Assembly (NCBI GenBank): GCA_949289565.1
Contig: CASEOO010000008.1
Coordinates: 1-64,000 of the forward strand
Direction of reading: 5' to 3'
DNA length: 64,000 nt
Source of the DNA: an uncultured Bacteroidales bacterium
GTDB taxonomy: Bacteria; Bacteroidota; Bacteroidia; Bacteroidales; UBA932
In this document: positions 18,191 through 27,817 of the stretch, piece by piece
Layout of the letters: the number at the start of each line of letters is the position of its first letter
Position numbering within the stretch: position 1 is the stretch's first letter
Notes under the pieces: model-generated
Databases searched by the model: none
Told to the model about the DNA's origin: nothing
What the model saw: the letters and a program-made list of their open reading frames with translations, nothing else
Translations under genes and position numbers: made by a program

Positions 18191-19378
18191 ATGAAATACT
18201 ACATTATTGCCGGAGAAGCCTCCGGCGACCTGCATGGTTCGAACCTTATGAAAGGCATTTATTCAGAAGATCCGGAAGCCGAGATACGGTTCTGGGGAGG
18301 AGACTTGATGAATGCCGTCTATACGTCGAACGAAAGAAAACTGCGGCATCCTGTAAACGGAGGACTCGTCAGGCACTACAAAGAAGGCGCCATCATGGGA
18401 TTCTGGGAAGTTTTCACTCACGCAGGCAGGCTTCTGGGGAATATCGGGAAATGCAAAAAAGACATCCTCGCATGGAAACCGGATGCTGTCATTCTCATCG
18501 ACTATCCTGGATTCAATTTCAAAATAGCCGAATTTTCACACAAGCATGGAATCAGGACGTTCTACTATATAGCGCCTAAAGTATGGGCTTCAAGAGAAGG
18601 CAGGATCAAAAAACTGAAAAAATACGTAGACAGGCTCTATATCATCTTTCCGTTTGAAATACCGTATTTCAAGTCAAAGGGAGTCAGTGCCGTATATCTT
18701 GGGAATCCGCTTGTAGACTCCATAGCGTCATCACGCGCCATGAACGAGAGCAGAGAGGATTTCTTGAAAAGGAACTCGCTGCAGGACAAGCCCGTCATAG
18801 CCATGCTGGCCGGGTCCAGAAAAGGAGAAATCAGCACCATGATGCCAGTGTTGACAGAATTTGCATCGCGAATGAGAAGCCTGCCTGAATACAGCGGCTG
18901 GCAGTTCCTTATAGCCGGGGCGCCGGCCAGAAGCATGGAGGACTACGCCGGCTATCTGAAAGGGAGCTATGAAGAGACAGGAGTGAAGGTCATTTTCGGT
19001 GAAACCCAGTCCATCATCAGGCATGCAGAAGCGGCTGTGGTGAACTCTGGCACAGCATCCCTGGAGACCGTCCTTCTCGGTACGCCGCAAGTTGTCGGCT
19101 ACATAGGAGGCAGGCTCACCTACATGATTGCCAAGCACATCGTGAAAGTGAAATATATCAGCCTGGGAAACCTCATCATAGACAGGCTGGCTTTCAGGGA
19201 ACTGATCCAAGACAGCTGCAATGCAGAAAACCTCGTTGAAGAAGTACGTGCGCTCATAGAAAACCATGCATACAGATCGAAGATGCTCGAAGAGTATGCA
19301 TGTATAAAAGACGCCCTCGGAAGCGGCGGCGCTTCTGAAGCCATCGCCGCAGACATGGTCATGAATCTGAGAAATTAA
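18191..19378 (+). CDS. lpxB: Lipid-A-disaccharide synthase
   Basis: A GT19 glycosyltransferase that joins UDP-diacyl-glucosamine and lipid X to make the lipid A disaccharide on the inner face of the membrane, showing a Gram-negative envelope. It starts MKYYIIAGEASGDLHG, the LpxB hallmark, and contains KVWASREGRIKKLKKYVD and VNSGTASLETVLLGTPQVV. The length of 395 residues is normal. A purine-rich AAAGGAG lies about 12 nt upstream of the ATG. Its stop overlaps the convergent fbp stop by four bases. Confidence 0.96.
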   Translation: MKYYIIAGEASGDLHGSNLMKGIYSEDPEAEIRFWGGDLMNAVYTSNERKLRHPVNGGLVRHYKEGAIMGFWEVFTHAGRLLGNIGKCKKDILAWKPDAVILIDYPGFNFKIAEFSHKHGIRTFYYIAPKVWASREGRIKKLKKYVDRLYIIFPFEIPYFKSKGVSAVYLGNPLVDSIASSRAMNESREDFLKRNSLQDKPVIAMLAGSRKGEISTMMPVLTEFASRMRSLPEYSGWQFLIAGAPARSMEDYAGYLKGSYEETGVKVIFGETQSIIRHAEAAVVNSGTASLETVLLGTPQVVGYIGGRLTYMIAKHIVKVKYISLGNLIIDRLAFRELIQDSCNAENLVEEVRALIENHAYRSKMLEEYACIKDALGSGGASEAIAADMVMNLRN

Positions 19379-21366
19379 GAACGTTCTTTGATGATGCCCA
19401 GTCTGTAGGCCATCAGCAGTTTCTTCAAGTCGCGGATCTGGACCATGAGTTCCCGGCCTTTGTCTGTATCCTTCACCATCATCCTCTGGCTGCTCAGTTC
19501 GACCAGCTGCGTGGTGGACTTGATATCTTGCCCCTCCTCTATCGCTTTCTGCGTAGAAGAAAACGGTTCATGCTGCACCAGCTGGAATCCGCGTGAATGG
19601 TACACCAGTGTATAGCCTGCAATACCTGTCTCCGGATGATATGCCTTGGAAAATCCACCGTCTATGACCATCAGCTTTCCATTTGCCCTGACCGGTTTTT
19701 CACCTTTCGCGGCCTTCACAGGCACATGGCCGTTGATTATATGCCTGTGCTCCCCTGTCACACCGAACTCGTCGAGTATGCGGTCGCAGACAGCCTCGTC
19801 ATTCCTCAGAGTGTAGTAAGCGCCCTTCTCTTCCTTGTGCAGTTCCTTGTCCAGCAGAAAATAGCGTTCGAAAGTAGCCATCTTGCTCTTGTCAAAAGCA
19901 GGAGAATCCTTTCCGCACCACAGATACCATACATAGTCCAGAGCGAAACTCCTTTCAGGGTCATTCTTGTCGGCAAAATATGCCTTGCGCACCAGCTGCC
20001 CCACCCTGCCAAGAAGTTCGCGTCCCTTGTATTTCCGGCCCATGATGTCTATCTCTTTCAAAGAGCCGTCATCGTTCAGCGGCATGGATGCATGAAACAG
20101 AAGATTCGAATTGCATACATTGTACATGCACCCGTAGCGGAATATGCATTTGATATGCTTTCTGAGCTTCTCGCTGCGGATGAATGAATTATGAAGTTTG
20201 GACACCACTTCACGCTCCTCAGGAGTCAGCTTGTAAGGGTCAGCCGGGTCGAGGGTCGGAAAGAAGCAGTCTTTCATCTCATAATCCTTGCCGTCCAGCA
20301 CGAAAACTTTCCTTTCCAGGTCTATATGCTCCAGAAGCAGCCTGTCATCCATGGCGAACTCAGGCCTTCTCTGGATGATTTCCGCCTCAAGTTTGAACTG
20401 TATCACACTTATGGCCTTGTGCATCTGCGCCAGCAAGCGCATCGTCTTTTCATCCACTTTCTGAGCTTCATCCTCGATACGCGGGCCGAAAGAAGTGCAC
20501 GGGTCATCAGCGTAAACATCCATGGCGAAAGTAGCCAAAGGAAGCAGATTTATGCCATAGCCGTCCTCCAGCACGGAATGGTTCGCATAACGCATCGCCA
20601 AACGTATCACATTGGCGATACATGCATCATTTCCAGATGCCGCCCCCATCCACAGGATGTCATGATTCCCCCACTGTATATCGAAATGGTGATAATTGCA
20701 CAACGTGTCCAGAATGATATGAGGCCCCGGCCCCCTGTCAAAAATATCGCCCAGAATATGCAGAGAATCGATGGTCAGCCTCTGGATCAGGTTGCACATC
20801 GCGATGATGAAGTCATCGGCCCTGTCTATGTCGATGATAGTGCTTATAATCACATTTATATAAGCCTGCTTGTTCGGGTCCACGCTGCTCTCATGCAGAA
20901 GCTCCTGAATGATATACGAAAACTCCTCAGGCAGGGATTTCCGCACCTTGGAACGCGTATATTTTGAAGAAACATTCTGGCAAACTTTCACCAGGCGGTT
21001 CAACGTCACGCTATACCACGAATTGATATCCGGAACTGCCTCTTTGATAAGCTGAAGCTTCTGCTCCGGATAGTAAATCAACGTGCAAAGCTCCTTTTTC
21101 TCCGTCTCATACAGAGCATTCCCGAAAATCTCGTTCACCTTTCGCTTGACAGCGCCAGACGCGTTCCTGAGCACATGCTCGAAAGCCTCGTTCTCTCCAT
21201 GCAAGTCAGCCAGGAAATGCTCAGTCCCTTTCGGCAGATTCATTATCGCCTCCAGATTTATAATTTCGGTGCTGGCCAGCGCAATAGTCGGGAAATTCAA
21301 GGACAGCAGCTGCAGGTATTTGATGTTTTTCCTGATATCCTCTTCAGTAATCTTCTCCGTATCCAT
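19375..21366 (-). CDS. fbp: Fructose-1,6-bisphosphatase, class III
   Basis: A gluconeogenic phosphatase that converts fructose 1,6-bisphosphate to fructose 6-phosphate. This is the large class III type found in Firmicutes and Bacteroidetes. Calcineurin-like metal sites are visible: FLADLHGENEAFEHVL, ILGDIFDRGPGPH, WGNHDILWMGAASG and INGHVPVKAAKGE. The frame is open 35 codons further upstream, but MDTEKITEEDIRKN at 21366 matches where class III enzymes begin and gives 663 residues, the usual size. Confidence 0.95.
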   Translation of the reverse strand: MDTEKITEEDIRKNIKYLQLLSLNFPTIALASTEIINLEAIMNLPKGTEHFLADLHGENEAFEHVLRNASGAVKRKVNEIFGNALYETEKKELCTLIYYPEQKLQLIKEAVPDINSWYSVTLNRLVKVCQNVSSKYTRSKVRKSLPEEFSYIIQELLHESSVDPNKQAYINVIISTIIDIDRADDFIIAMCNLIQRLTIDSLHILGDIFDRGPGPHIILDTLCNYHHFDIQWGNHDILWMGAASGNDACIANVIRLAMRYANHSVLEDGYGINLLPLATFAMDVYADDPCTSFGPRIEDEAQKVDEKTMRLLAQMHKAISVIQFKLEAEIIQRRPEFAMDDRLLLEHIDLERKVFVLDGKDYEMKDCFFPTLDPADPYKLTPEEREVVSKLHNSFIRSEKLRKHIKCIFRYGCMYNVCNSNLLFHASMPLNDDGSLKEIDIMGRKYKGRELLGRVGQLVRKAYFADKNDPERSFALDYVWYLWCGKDSPAFDKSKMATFERYFLLDKELHKEEKGAYYTLRNDEAVCDRILDEFGVTGEHRHIINGHVPVKAAKGEKPVRANGKLMVIDGGFSKAYHPETGIAGYTLVYHSRGFQLVQHEPFSSTQKAIEEGQDIKSTTQLVELSSQRMMVKDTDKGRELMVQIRDLKKLLMAYRLGIIKERS

Positions 21367-21496
21367 CAGATATATTCGGTTATAGTTTTCATTCTGGATG
21401 TCCTTCGGACAATTTTTCCTTGCGGGAATTTTCTCTGTCCTCCGGACAATATCTTTATGCCTTGCGGCCAATGTTTATAATCTTCTGAAGCACTGG

Positions 21497-22201
21497 TCAA
21501 TAACTCCGTTCGCCGAATATAAGTGTCCCGATACGGACAATGTCCGCCCCCATCTCCACAGCTACGCGGTAATCATGGGTCATGCCGAAAGACAATATGC
21601 CGAAATCCGCAGGCAGTCCGGGATAATTCTCTATACCGGCTCTGATTTCATCCCTTAAAGTCACTAATTTAGCAAAATCTTTTCGAATTATCTCTTCGTT
21701 ATCAGTAAAAGTAGCCATGCCCATCAGCCCGCATATCCTTATATGAGGATAATCGCCGGCCTTCGACGCTATATCCAGAATCTCTTCCCGCGAGAATCCC
21801 TGCTTCGTCGCCTCTGAAGCAATATGCATTTCAAGAAGGACACATACAGTCTTCCCGTTATCCCCGGCCCATTTTTCTATTGCCTCCAGAAGATGCAGGC
21901 TGTCCACGGACTCCACCATGGACGAAACCGGCAGAACCATCTTCAGCTTGTTCGTCTGAAGATGGCCGATGAAATGCCAGACAATATCTCCCGGCAGAAC
22001 CGCCGCCTTCGCCGCCAGCTCCTGCGGACGGCTTTCACCGAAAATCCTCTGGCCAGCCGAATATGCCTCCATCACCGCTTCGGCAGGATGGAATTTGGAA
22101 ACTGCCACCAATTTTACATTTGATGGCAGTTCCTCCTTCAGGGTCTTTATTGCTGTCGCAATGCTTTTTTCTTCGAATTCTTTTTTCATTTCCACTCGCA
22201 T
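21497..22201 (-). CDS. YggS-family PLP homeostasis protein
   Basis: A fold-type III pyridoxal-phosphate binding protein (YggS/PLPBP) that balances vitamin B6 and amino acid pools; no catalytic reaction is established for the family. The PLP lysine is in VAVSKFHP (about residue 36), followed by FGESRPQEL and HFIGHLQTNKLK, where the usual FGENR reads FGESR. The length is 234 residues. A second ATG four codons in (22189) is possible. It lies between yidC and fbp on the same strand, with 32 nt to yidC, so it is probably one transcription unit. Confidence 0.93.
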   Translation of the reverse strand: MRVEMKKEFEEKSIATAIKTLKEELPSNVKLVAVSKFHPAEAVMEAYSAGQRIFGESRPQELAAKAAVLPGDIVWHFIGHLQTNKLKMVLPVSSMVESVDSLHLLEAIEKWAGDNGKTVCVLLEMHIASEATKQGFSREEILDIASKAGDYPHIRICGLMGMATFTDNEEIIRKDFAKLVTLRDEIRAGIENYPGLPADFGILSFGMTHDYRVAVEMGADIVRIGTLIFGERSY

Positions 22202-22233
22202 GGGGTCATATGATGAATTTCATCAATCCGAGA

Positions 22234-24102
22234 CTACCGTCTGCCTCGCTTCTGCTGCTCCTTAAGAGCCTGCTGCTGCATTCTCTGGGCTTCCTCCAGC
22301 CTCAGCTGCCACTTTGACTTAGGAAGCGGCTTGCCCGCTGAAGCGGCCAGCTGGGCATGTATCTTCGCTTCGTCCACCATGAACCGCCGTACAAACCAGG
22401 TCTGGAACATAGTTATGAGGTTCGAAAGAAGATAGTAGTAACTCAATCCGCTGGAAAGGTTGTTACATATGAAAAGCATCATCAGAGGCATAAGCCATAC
22501 ACTCATGAACTTCATGCCGGCCATGCTCGGGTCATTTGACATCTGGCTCGACGTCATTTTCGAATACAGGAACATCGACAGAGCCATGAGCAGGGCGAAA
22601 AGTGAAACATGGTCACCGTACAAAGGAATATTGAACGGCAGATCCAGTATGGAATCATATGCACTCAAGTCGTCCGCCCACAAGAACTTCTGCTGCCTCA
22701 ATTCTATAGATGCCGGGAAGAAACGGAACATGGCATACAGGATAGGGAGCTGAAGAAGCATCGGCAAGCATCCGCCCATCGGGCTGATCCCCGCCCTCTT
22801 GTACAGCTCCATCATCGCCTGCTGTTTTTTCAGAGCATCTTCCTGTTTCGGATATTTCTCATTCAGCTTGTCAATCTCCGGCTTTATGACATTCATCTTG
22901 GCTGAAGATTTGTAAGACTTTATCGTCAGAGGCGACACCACTATCTTGATAAGGATAGTCATAATCAGGATGATAAGTCCGTAATTATGAATAAATTTCC
23001 CCAGGAAATTGAATGTCGGAATGATCACGCCCCTGCTTATCAAGCCTATGACGCTTCCTCCCAGAGGAATGATCTTCTCATATTTCTGGTCATAGCTCTT
23101 CAATGTACGATAATGGTTCGGACCGAAATAGAAGTCGAAAGGTATGGTCACGCTTCCATCCTGGAGCTGCAGCCCGGACTGCAGCCTCGCGTTGCACAGC
23201 ATGAGATTCCTGTCAGGGTCCTTTTCATCATAGAACTGGATGCTGAAATCCGATGCAGTGAATTCATTGTCAGCCGTCATGATGGCAGAGAAGAACTGCT
23301 GCTGGAAAGCAAACCACTTCACCCTCGACACTATGCTTTCGCTGGCATTCCTGCCACCGCGGCCGATCTGCTCCGGCTTCTTCTCTCCTGAGAAATAGTA
23401 ATCCAGCTTGGAATACTGTTTTTCATTTGTGTAGCCTTTCTCAAGCCTTGGGACGATGAGATTCCAGTCTATATCGAAACTGTTGATCTTCCTCGGGATC
23501 AGCCCGTCAACATTCACAAATGAAAGCTCATTCCTGACCATATAGCTGCCCTGCGGGAGCGTGAATTTCTGCTCCATGTATCCGCCGTTGCTGAACGGGA
23601 GGCGCATCACCACTGACGTATCAGTAGCCTCGGACACTTCGAAAGCAATATCACGTGTATTTATGTTCTCACCTGCGAACACAGCTATATTGTAATCGCT
23701 ATAGCCAGGCTTGAGCAGATACAGTTCGGTACTGTCATACATCCTGTAGTCTTTCAGCATGGCTGAATACGGCTGCGCACCCTTTGTGGTCAGGACCAGC
23801 TCCAGCTTGTCATTTGACAGAGTCACATACTGTGCCTCGGCACTGTAACGGCTGTTCAGCAGGGAATCCAGATATTTCCGAGGCCCGGCTGAAATCGCGG
23901 CGTCACGGTTTCCGTCCAGCAAACCTGATGCACGGGCTATGGAATCCTGCTCCGCCTTCAATGCAAGCTGCTCCACATATGCGATGGAATCCAGCTGCGC
24001 CTGATATTCTCTCTGTTTCTGATATTGATTTGACTGATACCAGGTGAAGCCAAAAAAAATCACCCCTATCAGAATAAAGCCGATTATAGAATTCTTATCC
24101 AT
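22234..24102 (-). CDS. yidC: Membrane protein insertase YidC
   Basis: Inserts and folds inner-membrane proteins, alone or with SecYEG. The N-terminal membrane helix (residues 5-20) is followed by a large periplasmic domain (about 30-360) and the conserved C-terminal core with hydrophobic helices, including SPLTIKSYKSSAKMNVIKPEI and the GISPMGGCLPMLLQLPILYAMFRFFP block. The length of 622 residues is typical of Gram-negative YidC. The C-terminal tail is basic (QKRGRR), as expected for ribosome contact. It lies between the DUF349 gene and yggS. Confidence 0.97.
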   Translation of the reverse strand: MDKNSIIGFILIGVIFFGFTWYQSNQYQKQREYQAQLDSIAYVEQLALKAEQDSIARASGLLDGNRDAAISAGPRKYLDSLLNSRYSAEAQYVTLSNDKLELVLTTKGAQPYSAMLKDYRMYDSTELYLLKPGYSDYNIAVFAGENINTRDIAFEVSEATDTSVVMRLPFSNGGYMEQKFTLPQGSYMVRNELSFVNVDGLIPRKINSFDIDWNLIVPRLEKGYTNEKQYSKLDYYFSGEKKPEQIGRGGRNASESIVSRVKWFAFQQQFFSAIMTADNEFTASDFSIQFYDEKDPDRNLMLCNARLQSGLQLQDGSVTIPFDFYFGPNHYRTLKSYDQKYEKIIPLGGSVIGLISRGVIIPTFNFLGKFIHNYGLIILIMTILIKIVVSPLTIKSYKSSAKMNVIKPEIDKLNEKYPKQEDALKKQQAMMELYKRAGISPMGGCLPMLLQLPILYAMFRFFPASIELRQQKFLWADDLSAYDSILDLPFNIPLYGDHVSLFALLMALSMFLYSKMTSSQMSNDPSMAGMKFMSVWLMPLMMLFICNNLSSGLSYYYLLSNLITMFQTWFVRRFMVDEAKIHAQLAASAGKPLPKSKWQLRLEEAQRMQQQALKEQQKRGRR

Positions 24103-24134
24103 CTGCCTTCTTCACTCCTGTTGTAGGATTAATA

Positions 24135-25976
24135 CTAAAACTGCTCCTCTCCGGATGATGCGCTGTCCAGCGCCCTTATCTGCTCCTCAAGCTCCAGCAA
24201 TTCTTTCTTTGCCTGGTCTATGCGCTCCTGCATCTGCTTGATAAGAGGCTCTGAATTCTTCGACATCGCGAAGAATCCTATATTGTTTTCATAAGTAGTA
24301 ATATCCTGCTCCTTTTTCAGATATTTCTGCACCAGACGTTCTTTCTCATTCTTAGGAGCTTTTGCATATCTGCCCTTGCGAGACTTGGAAGCCAGGCTTC
24401 CGAACTTCTCATTCAGGGCATCCTTGTACTTTCTGGCTATTTCATCCTTTTCTTTGAAAGGCACGAAACCTATCTCCTGCCATCTCTGCATGAAGCTGTT
24501 CATAGCCTCCGTGTCTGCATCTTCGTCAGAAACAAGCTCATACGCCTTGATTTCTTCTACCAGGCGCTGCTTTGCCTTCAAATTCCCGTAGAAATCATTC
24601 TCAGGCTTCACATTCTTGTCCCTCTCATTGAAGAATTCATCACAGGCCGCACGGAAACGCTTCCAGAGCTGCTCGGACTTCTTGCGAGGCACTGCGCCGA
24701 TCTCTTTCCACTGTTTCTGAAGCTCTATGAGCTTGCTGGCAGTCTTTTTCCAGTCTGTGCTGCCCTTCAAAGCCTCAGCCTCTTCGCAAAGCGCTATCTT
24801 CTTTTCGAGATTTGCATTTATGTTCTCCTTGTATCCGGCATAAAACTCACGTTTCCTTCCGAAAAACTTGTCGCAAGCGGCACGGAACCTGTCGTAAATC
24901 TTCTGGTTCTCCTTTTTCGTGGCAAAACCTATCGTCTTCCACTCCTTCTGAATATCTTCGATCTGCTTGGACAGGACATTCCACTCAGGGGCCGAAATAT
25001 TTTCCTTGGAGGCTATCTCCTCCACCTGCTCGCACAGCCTGGTTTTGGCCGCCAGGTTCTCCTCATGCTGTTCCTTCAGTCCTTCAAAATATGCCTGATA
25101 TTTCTTGTTTATGAGCGACGTGGCCGCCTTGAAACGGTCCCAGATAGATTCTCTGAACTCCTTGGCGACTGGGCCATATTCTTTCCACTGCTCATGAAGC
25201 TTCTGAAGCTCTTTGAAAGCTTCTACGATATTCTCGCTCTCAGCGAGCTTTTCAGCCTGCTCGCAGAAAACGGTCTTGACCTCCAGATTCTTTTTAAAGT
25301 CCAAATCACGGAGCTCCCGGTTTATTTTCACCATGTCGTAGAACTGCTCGACATAAAGCTGATATGTATCATTCAGATCTCTGAAGCTCTGGACCGGCAC
25401 AGGGCCTATGGCACGCCAGCGGCTCTGGATTTCGCGGAACTCCGGGAAAGTGCGGTTCACATCTTCCTGCTTCTCCAGAAGAGCCTTCAAATCCTTGATC
25501 ACAGCCTCTTTCAGTTCGAGGTTGTGCTCCCTTTCCTTCTCCTGTTCCCTATTGTATTCAGCACGTTCCTTCCTGTATGCATTGTACAGAGCCTTGAATC
25601 CCCTCTCGATTTCTGCAAACGGATTTTCCGAGACAGTTTCTTCATTGGCCGCCTGCTCAGCTTCAGATGCCGCAGGTGATTCAGCCACGTCTGCATTCAC
25701 AGCCTCACCAGAATCCAGCGGCTCCGACACCCCTTCTTCCGGTACAGCTATCCCCGCAGCGGCTTTCTCCTTCGCCAGACTTTTGTAAAACGCGGATTTG
25801 ATGGCCTCCGCCTCTTTGTTCATCTTCATCCTGTCCGGATTCTTGGCGAGCTCCATGAACAAGTCGGCAAGCTCCGCCAGACTCTTCTCGGAATAGTTGA
25901 CCGATGGAGCAGTCTCTTCTATTTCAGCTGCTTCCACTTCAGGGGCCAATACTTCCGGATTCTTTTCCTCAGTCAT
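24135..25976 (-). CDS. DUF349 domain protein
   Basis: A 613-residue, strongly charged protein with an acidic, Ala/Pro-rich N-terminus (about 1-125) and then five or so DUF349 repeats of about 70 residues, each with a Trp pattern such as WRAIGPVPVQSFRDLNDTY, WKEYGPVAKEFRESIWDRF, WKTIGFATKKENQKIYDRF and WKEIGAVPRKKSEQLWKRF. It is predicted mostly helical and coiled-coil. The molecular role of this common Bacteroidetes family is not established. It shares its upstream region with the divergent trmD gene. Confidence 0.9.
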   Translation of the reverse strand: MTEEKNPEVLAPEVEAAEIEETAPSVNYSEKSLAELADLFMELAKNPDRMKMNKEAEAIKSAFYKSLAKEKAAAGIAVPEEGVSEPLDSGEAVNADVAESPAASEAEQAANEETVSENPFAEIERGFKALYNAYRKERAEYNREQEKEREHNLELKEAVIKDLKALLEKQEDVNRTFPEFREIQSRWRAIGPVPVQSFRDLNDTYQLYVEQFYDMVKINRELRDLDFKKNLEVKTVFCEQAEKLAESENIVEAFKELQKLHEQWKEYGPVAKEFRESIWDRFKAATSLINKKYQAYFEGLKEQHEENLAAKTRLCEQVEEIASKENISAPEWNVLSKQIEDIQKEWKTIGFATKKENQKIYDRFRAACDKFFGRKREFYAGYKENINANLEKKIALCEEAEALKGSTDWKKTASKLIELQKQWKEIGAVPRKKSEQLWKRFRAACDEFFNERDKNVKPENDFYGNLKAKQRLVEEIKAYELVSDEDADTEAMNSFMQRWQEIGFVPFKEKDEIARKYKDALNEKFGSLASKSRKGRYAKAPKNEKERLVQKYLKKEQDITTYENNIGFFAMSKNSEPLIKQMQERIDQAKKELLELEEQIRALDSASSGEEQF

Positions 25977-26004
25977 AGTTCTATGCAGTTAAATTTTCAA
26001 ACTG

Positions 26005-26039
26005 CAAATATATCAAATTTTATTTGTTAATTTTGCAAA
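26005..26039. promoter_or_regulatory. Divergent promoter region, DUF349 gene / trmD
   Basis: On the minus strand TATATTTG (26005-26012) is preceded by TTTG (26036-26039) at 23 nt, serving the DUF349 gene. On the plus strand TAATTTTG (26028-26035) could serve trmD. The two elements overlap, so the promoters may compete. Confidence 0.45.
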
Positions 26040-26067
26040 ACTTGAAATTTTACAGATAATTGACATC

Positions 26068-26751
26068 ATGCGTATAGACATCATATCAGTAGTCCCGGAG
26101 CTGCTGGAAAGCCCTCTCAGCCACTCTATTGTAGGCAGGGCCATAAAGAAGGGCATCGTAGAAATACACGTGCACAATCTGAGAGAATACGGCAAGGGCC
26201 CACGACAGCAGGTGGACGACTACAGCTACGGTGGCGACGCCGGCATGGTGATGATGGTAGAGCCTATATATAATATTATAAATGACCTCAAACACGAGAG
26301 GGACTACGACGAGGTGATATACATGACCCCTGACGGAGAACAGTTTTCGCAAAATATGGCTAACGAACTTTCTCTGAAAAAGAATATCATAATCCTGTGC
26401 GGCCATTACAAGGGGGTTGACCACCGCATCAGGGAGCATCTGGTGACCAGGGAGATAACAGTTGGGGACTACGTGCTGAGCGGAGGTGAAATTCCTGCGG
26501 CGATTGTAGCGGATGCTGTGACGCGGCTTCTGCCAGGCGCCATCACAGACGAGACTTCAGCCCTGAGCGACTGCTACCAGGACGGGCTTCTTTCTGCACC
26601 TATATATACCAGGCCTGCCGAATTCAACGGATGGAAAGTCCCGGAAGTGCTTTTGAGCGGGAATCCCAAGCTGATACGGCAGTGGCAGGACGAGCAGGCA
26701 GTCGATCGGACAAAAAGGCTCAGGCCCGGACTTCTGACTGATGAAATGTAG
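26068..26751 (+). CDS. trmD: tRNA (guanine-N1)-methyltransferase TrmD
   Basis: Methylates G37 next to the anticodon, preventing frameshifting. This SPOUT knotted enzyme shows [16 protein letters not shown] at the N-terminus, [15 protein letters not shown], and the knot segments [12 protein letters not shown] and [12 protein letters not shown]. The length of 227 residues is normal. It is alone here rather than in the usual rimM-trmD-rplS operon, as is common in Bacteroidetes. A 21-bp perfect AT palindrome lies 19 nt after the stop. Confidence 0.97.
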   Translation: MRIDIISVVPELLESPLSHSIVGRAIKKGIVEIHVHNLREYGKGPRQQVDDYSYGGDAGMVMMVEPIYNIINDLKHERDYDEVIYMTPDGEQFSQNMANELSLKKNIIILCGHYKGVDHRIREHLVTREITVGDYVLSGGEIPAAIVADAVTRLLPGAITDETSALSDCYQDGLLSAPIYTRPAEFNGWKVPEVLLSGNPKLIRQWQDEQAVDRTKRLRPGLLTDEM

Positions 26752-26769
26752 CATGCAGACGTTCTCAGG

Positions 26770-26790
26770 CTAATAATTTAAAATTATTAG
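26770..26790. promoter_or_regulatory. 21-bp perfect palindrome
   Basis: CTAATAATTT and AAATTATTAG flank a single A. It lies between trmD and the strong promoter at 26811. It could be an operator or a weak terminator; the sequence does not decide. Confidence 0.5.
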
Positions 26791-26810
26791 CATTAATTTC
26801 TTGAAAATTA

Positions 26811-26841
26811 TTTGCATAATTGAAAATAATCGCTACATTTG
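26811..26841 (+). promoter_or_regulatory. Strong Bacteroidetes-type promoter
   Basis: TTTG (26811-26814), 19 nt, then TACATTTG (26834-26841): both boxes and the spacing fit the primary sigma factor consensus. Transcription should start near 26847 and runs into the terminator at 26990. Confidence 0.7.
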
Positions 26842-26846
26842 TGTAA

Positions 26847-27020
26847 TGTTCATAAGGAGATAATGATTTTTCATTATAATCTTTAAACATGAGAAGGCAT
26901 CAGCCTTTGAATTTTTAAGCTGTTAAAATACTAACCACAATGCAGCCTTTGTTAACAGGCCAAGAAAATTTACACTATTAACTAACCAGAAAAAAGCCCG
27001 CAGTGATGCGGGCTTTTTTT
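26847..27020 (+). ncRNA. Candidate small RNA of about 175 nt (orphan transcription unit)
   Basis: A consensus promoter and a strong terminator bracket this stretch, and no ORF above 13 codons is present. Short hairpins are visible, for example AAGGC-ATCA-GCCTT and GCCT/AGGC around GTTAAC. Tiny frames exist: MIFHYNL after an AAGGAG Shine-Dalgarno-like box, MRRHQPLNF and MQPLLTGQENLHY. A dual-function RNA or a short peptide is therefore possible. The next gene lies on the opposite strand, so this is not a leader. I cannot match it to a known RNA family. The start is inferred from the promoter. Confidence 0.55.
26990..27020 (+). terminator. Strong Rho-independent terminator
   Basis: GCCCGCA (26996-27002) and TGCGGGC (27007-27013) form a stem with a short loop, flanked by AAAAAA before and TTTTTTT after. 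It may also end the convergent glutaminyl cyclase gene. Confidence 0.92.
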
Positions 27021-27043
27021 GCTAGAGAGCATATTATTAAAAC

Positions 27044-27817
27044 TTATTTTTCTTCAAGCGCTATTTCGAACATCAGCGGCCAGTTCTTTCCTGTAACATA
27101 GATTTTGCCGGTACGGCTGTCATATGCTATCCCGTTCAGAACATCTGTCTGAGGTTTCTTCATTTTCTGAGGCAGAAGACCTGCGCAGTCTATGACTGCC
27201 TCGACTTTTCCGCTGGCAGGATCTATGATTACTATCATATTTGTCATATAGACATTTGCCCATACCTTGCCGTCTATGTATTCCAGCTCGTTGAGATAGT
27301 TCAAAGGCTTGCCGTGCAGTCTGACATTGACCGTTCCGGTCACCCTCAGATTCCTGTCGAGAAAATATAGCCGGGAGGAGCCGTCGCTTGCTATCAGAGA
27401 CTTGCCGTCAGCAGTCAAGCCCCATCCCTGGCGCGGATACGAAAGTGTGGATACATACTCCAGGGTGGCGAAATCATATATGAAAGCCACCTTGTTCATC
27501 CACGTAAGTATGTACAGGCTGTCTCCGAGAACGGCAGAGCCTTCGACAAAATATTTTTCGTTGAAGTCAAGACGCCTTGTGTGCTTTCCAGTAACCGGAT
27601 CCACTATTCTGAATGTGGAGCCTCCGTATGTACCGGTGCTTTCATACATTCTGCCATCCACCATGAAAAGCCCCTGGGTATAAGATGTCTCGTCATGCGG
27701 ATACTGGCCCACGACACGGGCCTTGTACTGCTTCACTTGCGCAGAGCAGGCAAAGGATGCAGTCATCACAGCCAAAAAGAAGAGCAGGTGTATTCCGCCG
27801 CGCGAGTTCATCATCAC
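27044..27817 (-). CDS. Glutaminyl-peptide cyclotransferase, bacterial beta-propeller type
   Basis: Converts N-terminal glutamine of peptides to pyroglutamate. It is 257 residues with a signal peptide (first ~26 residues, ending SFACSAQ; the cysteine could be a lipid anchor). The propeller blocks are characteristic of the plant/bacterial glutamine cyclotransferase family: YPHDETSYTQGL, RRLDFNEKYFVEGSAVLGDSLY, WGLTADGKSLIASDGSS, LNELEYIDGKVWANVY and DVLNGIAYDSRTGKIYVTGKNWPLMFE. It overlaps the end of pyrG by 4 nt and is probably translationally coupled to it. Confidence 0.92.
   Translation of the reverse strand: MMMNSRGGIHLLFFLAVMTASFACSAQVKQYKARVVGQYPHDETSYTQGLFMVDGRMYESTGTYGGSTFRIVDPVTGKHTRRLDFNEKYFVEGSAVLGDSLYILTWMNKVAFIYDFATLEYVSTLSYPRQGWGLTADGKSLIASDGSSRLYFLDRNLRVTGTVNVRLHGKPLNYLNELEYIDGKVWANVYMTNMIVIIDPASGKVEAVIDCAGLLPQKMKKPQTDVLNGIAYDSRTGKIYVTGKNWPLMFEIALEEK

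Noticed and set aside
21367..21471. 35-codon N-terminal extension of fbp
   Set aside because: Class III enzymes begin near MDTEKITEED; the extension is basic, unstructured and would make the protein longer than the family.
26752..27043. Riboswitch or attenuator for the glutaminyl cyclase gene
   Set aside because: That gene is on the opposite strand, so a plus-strand leader cannot control it.
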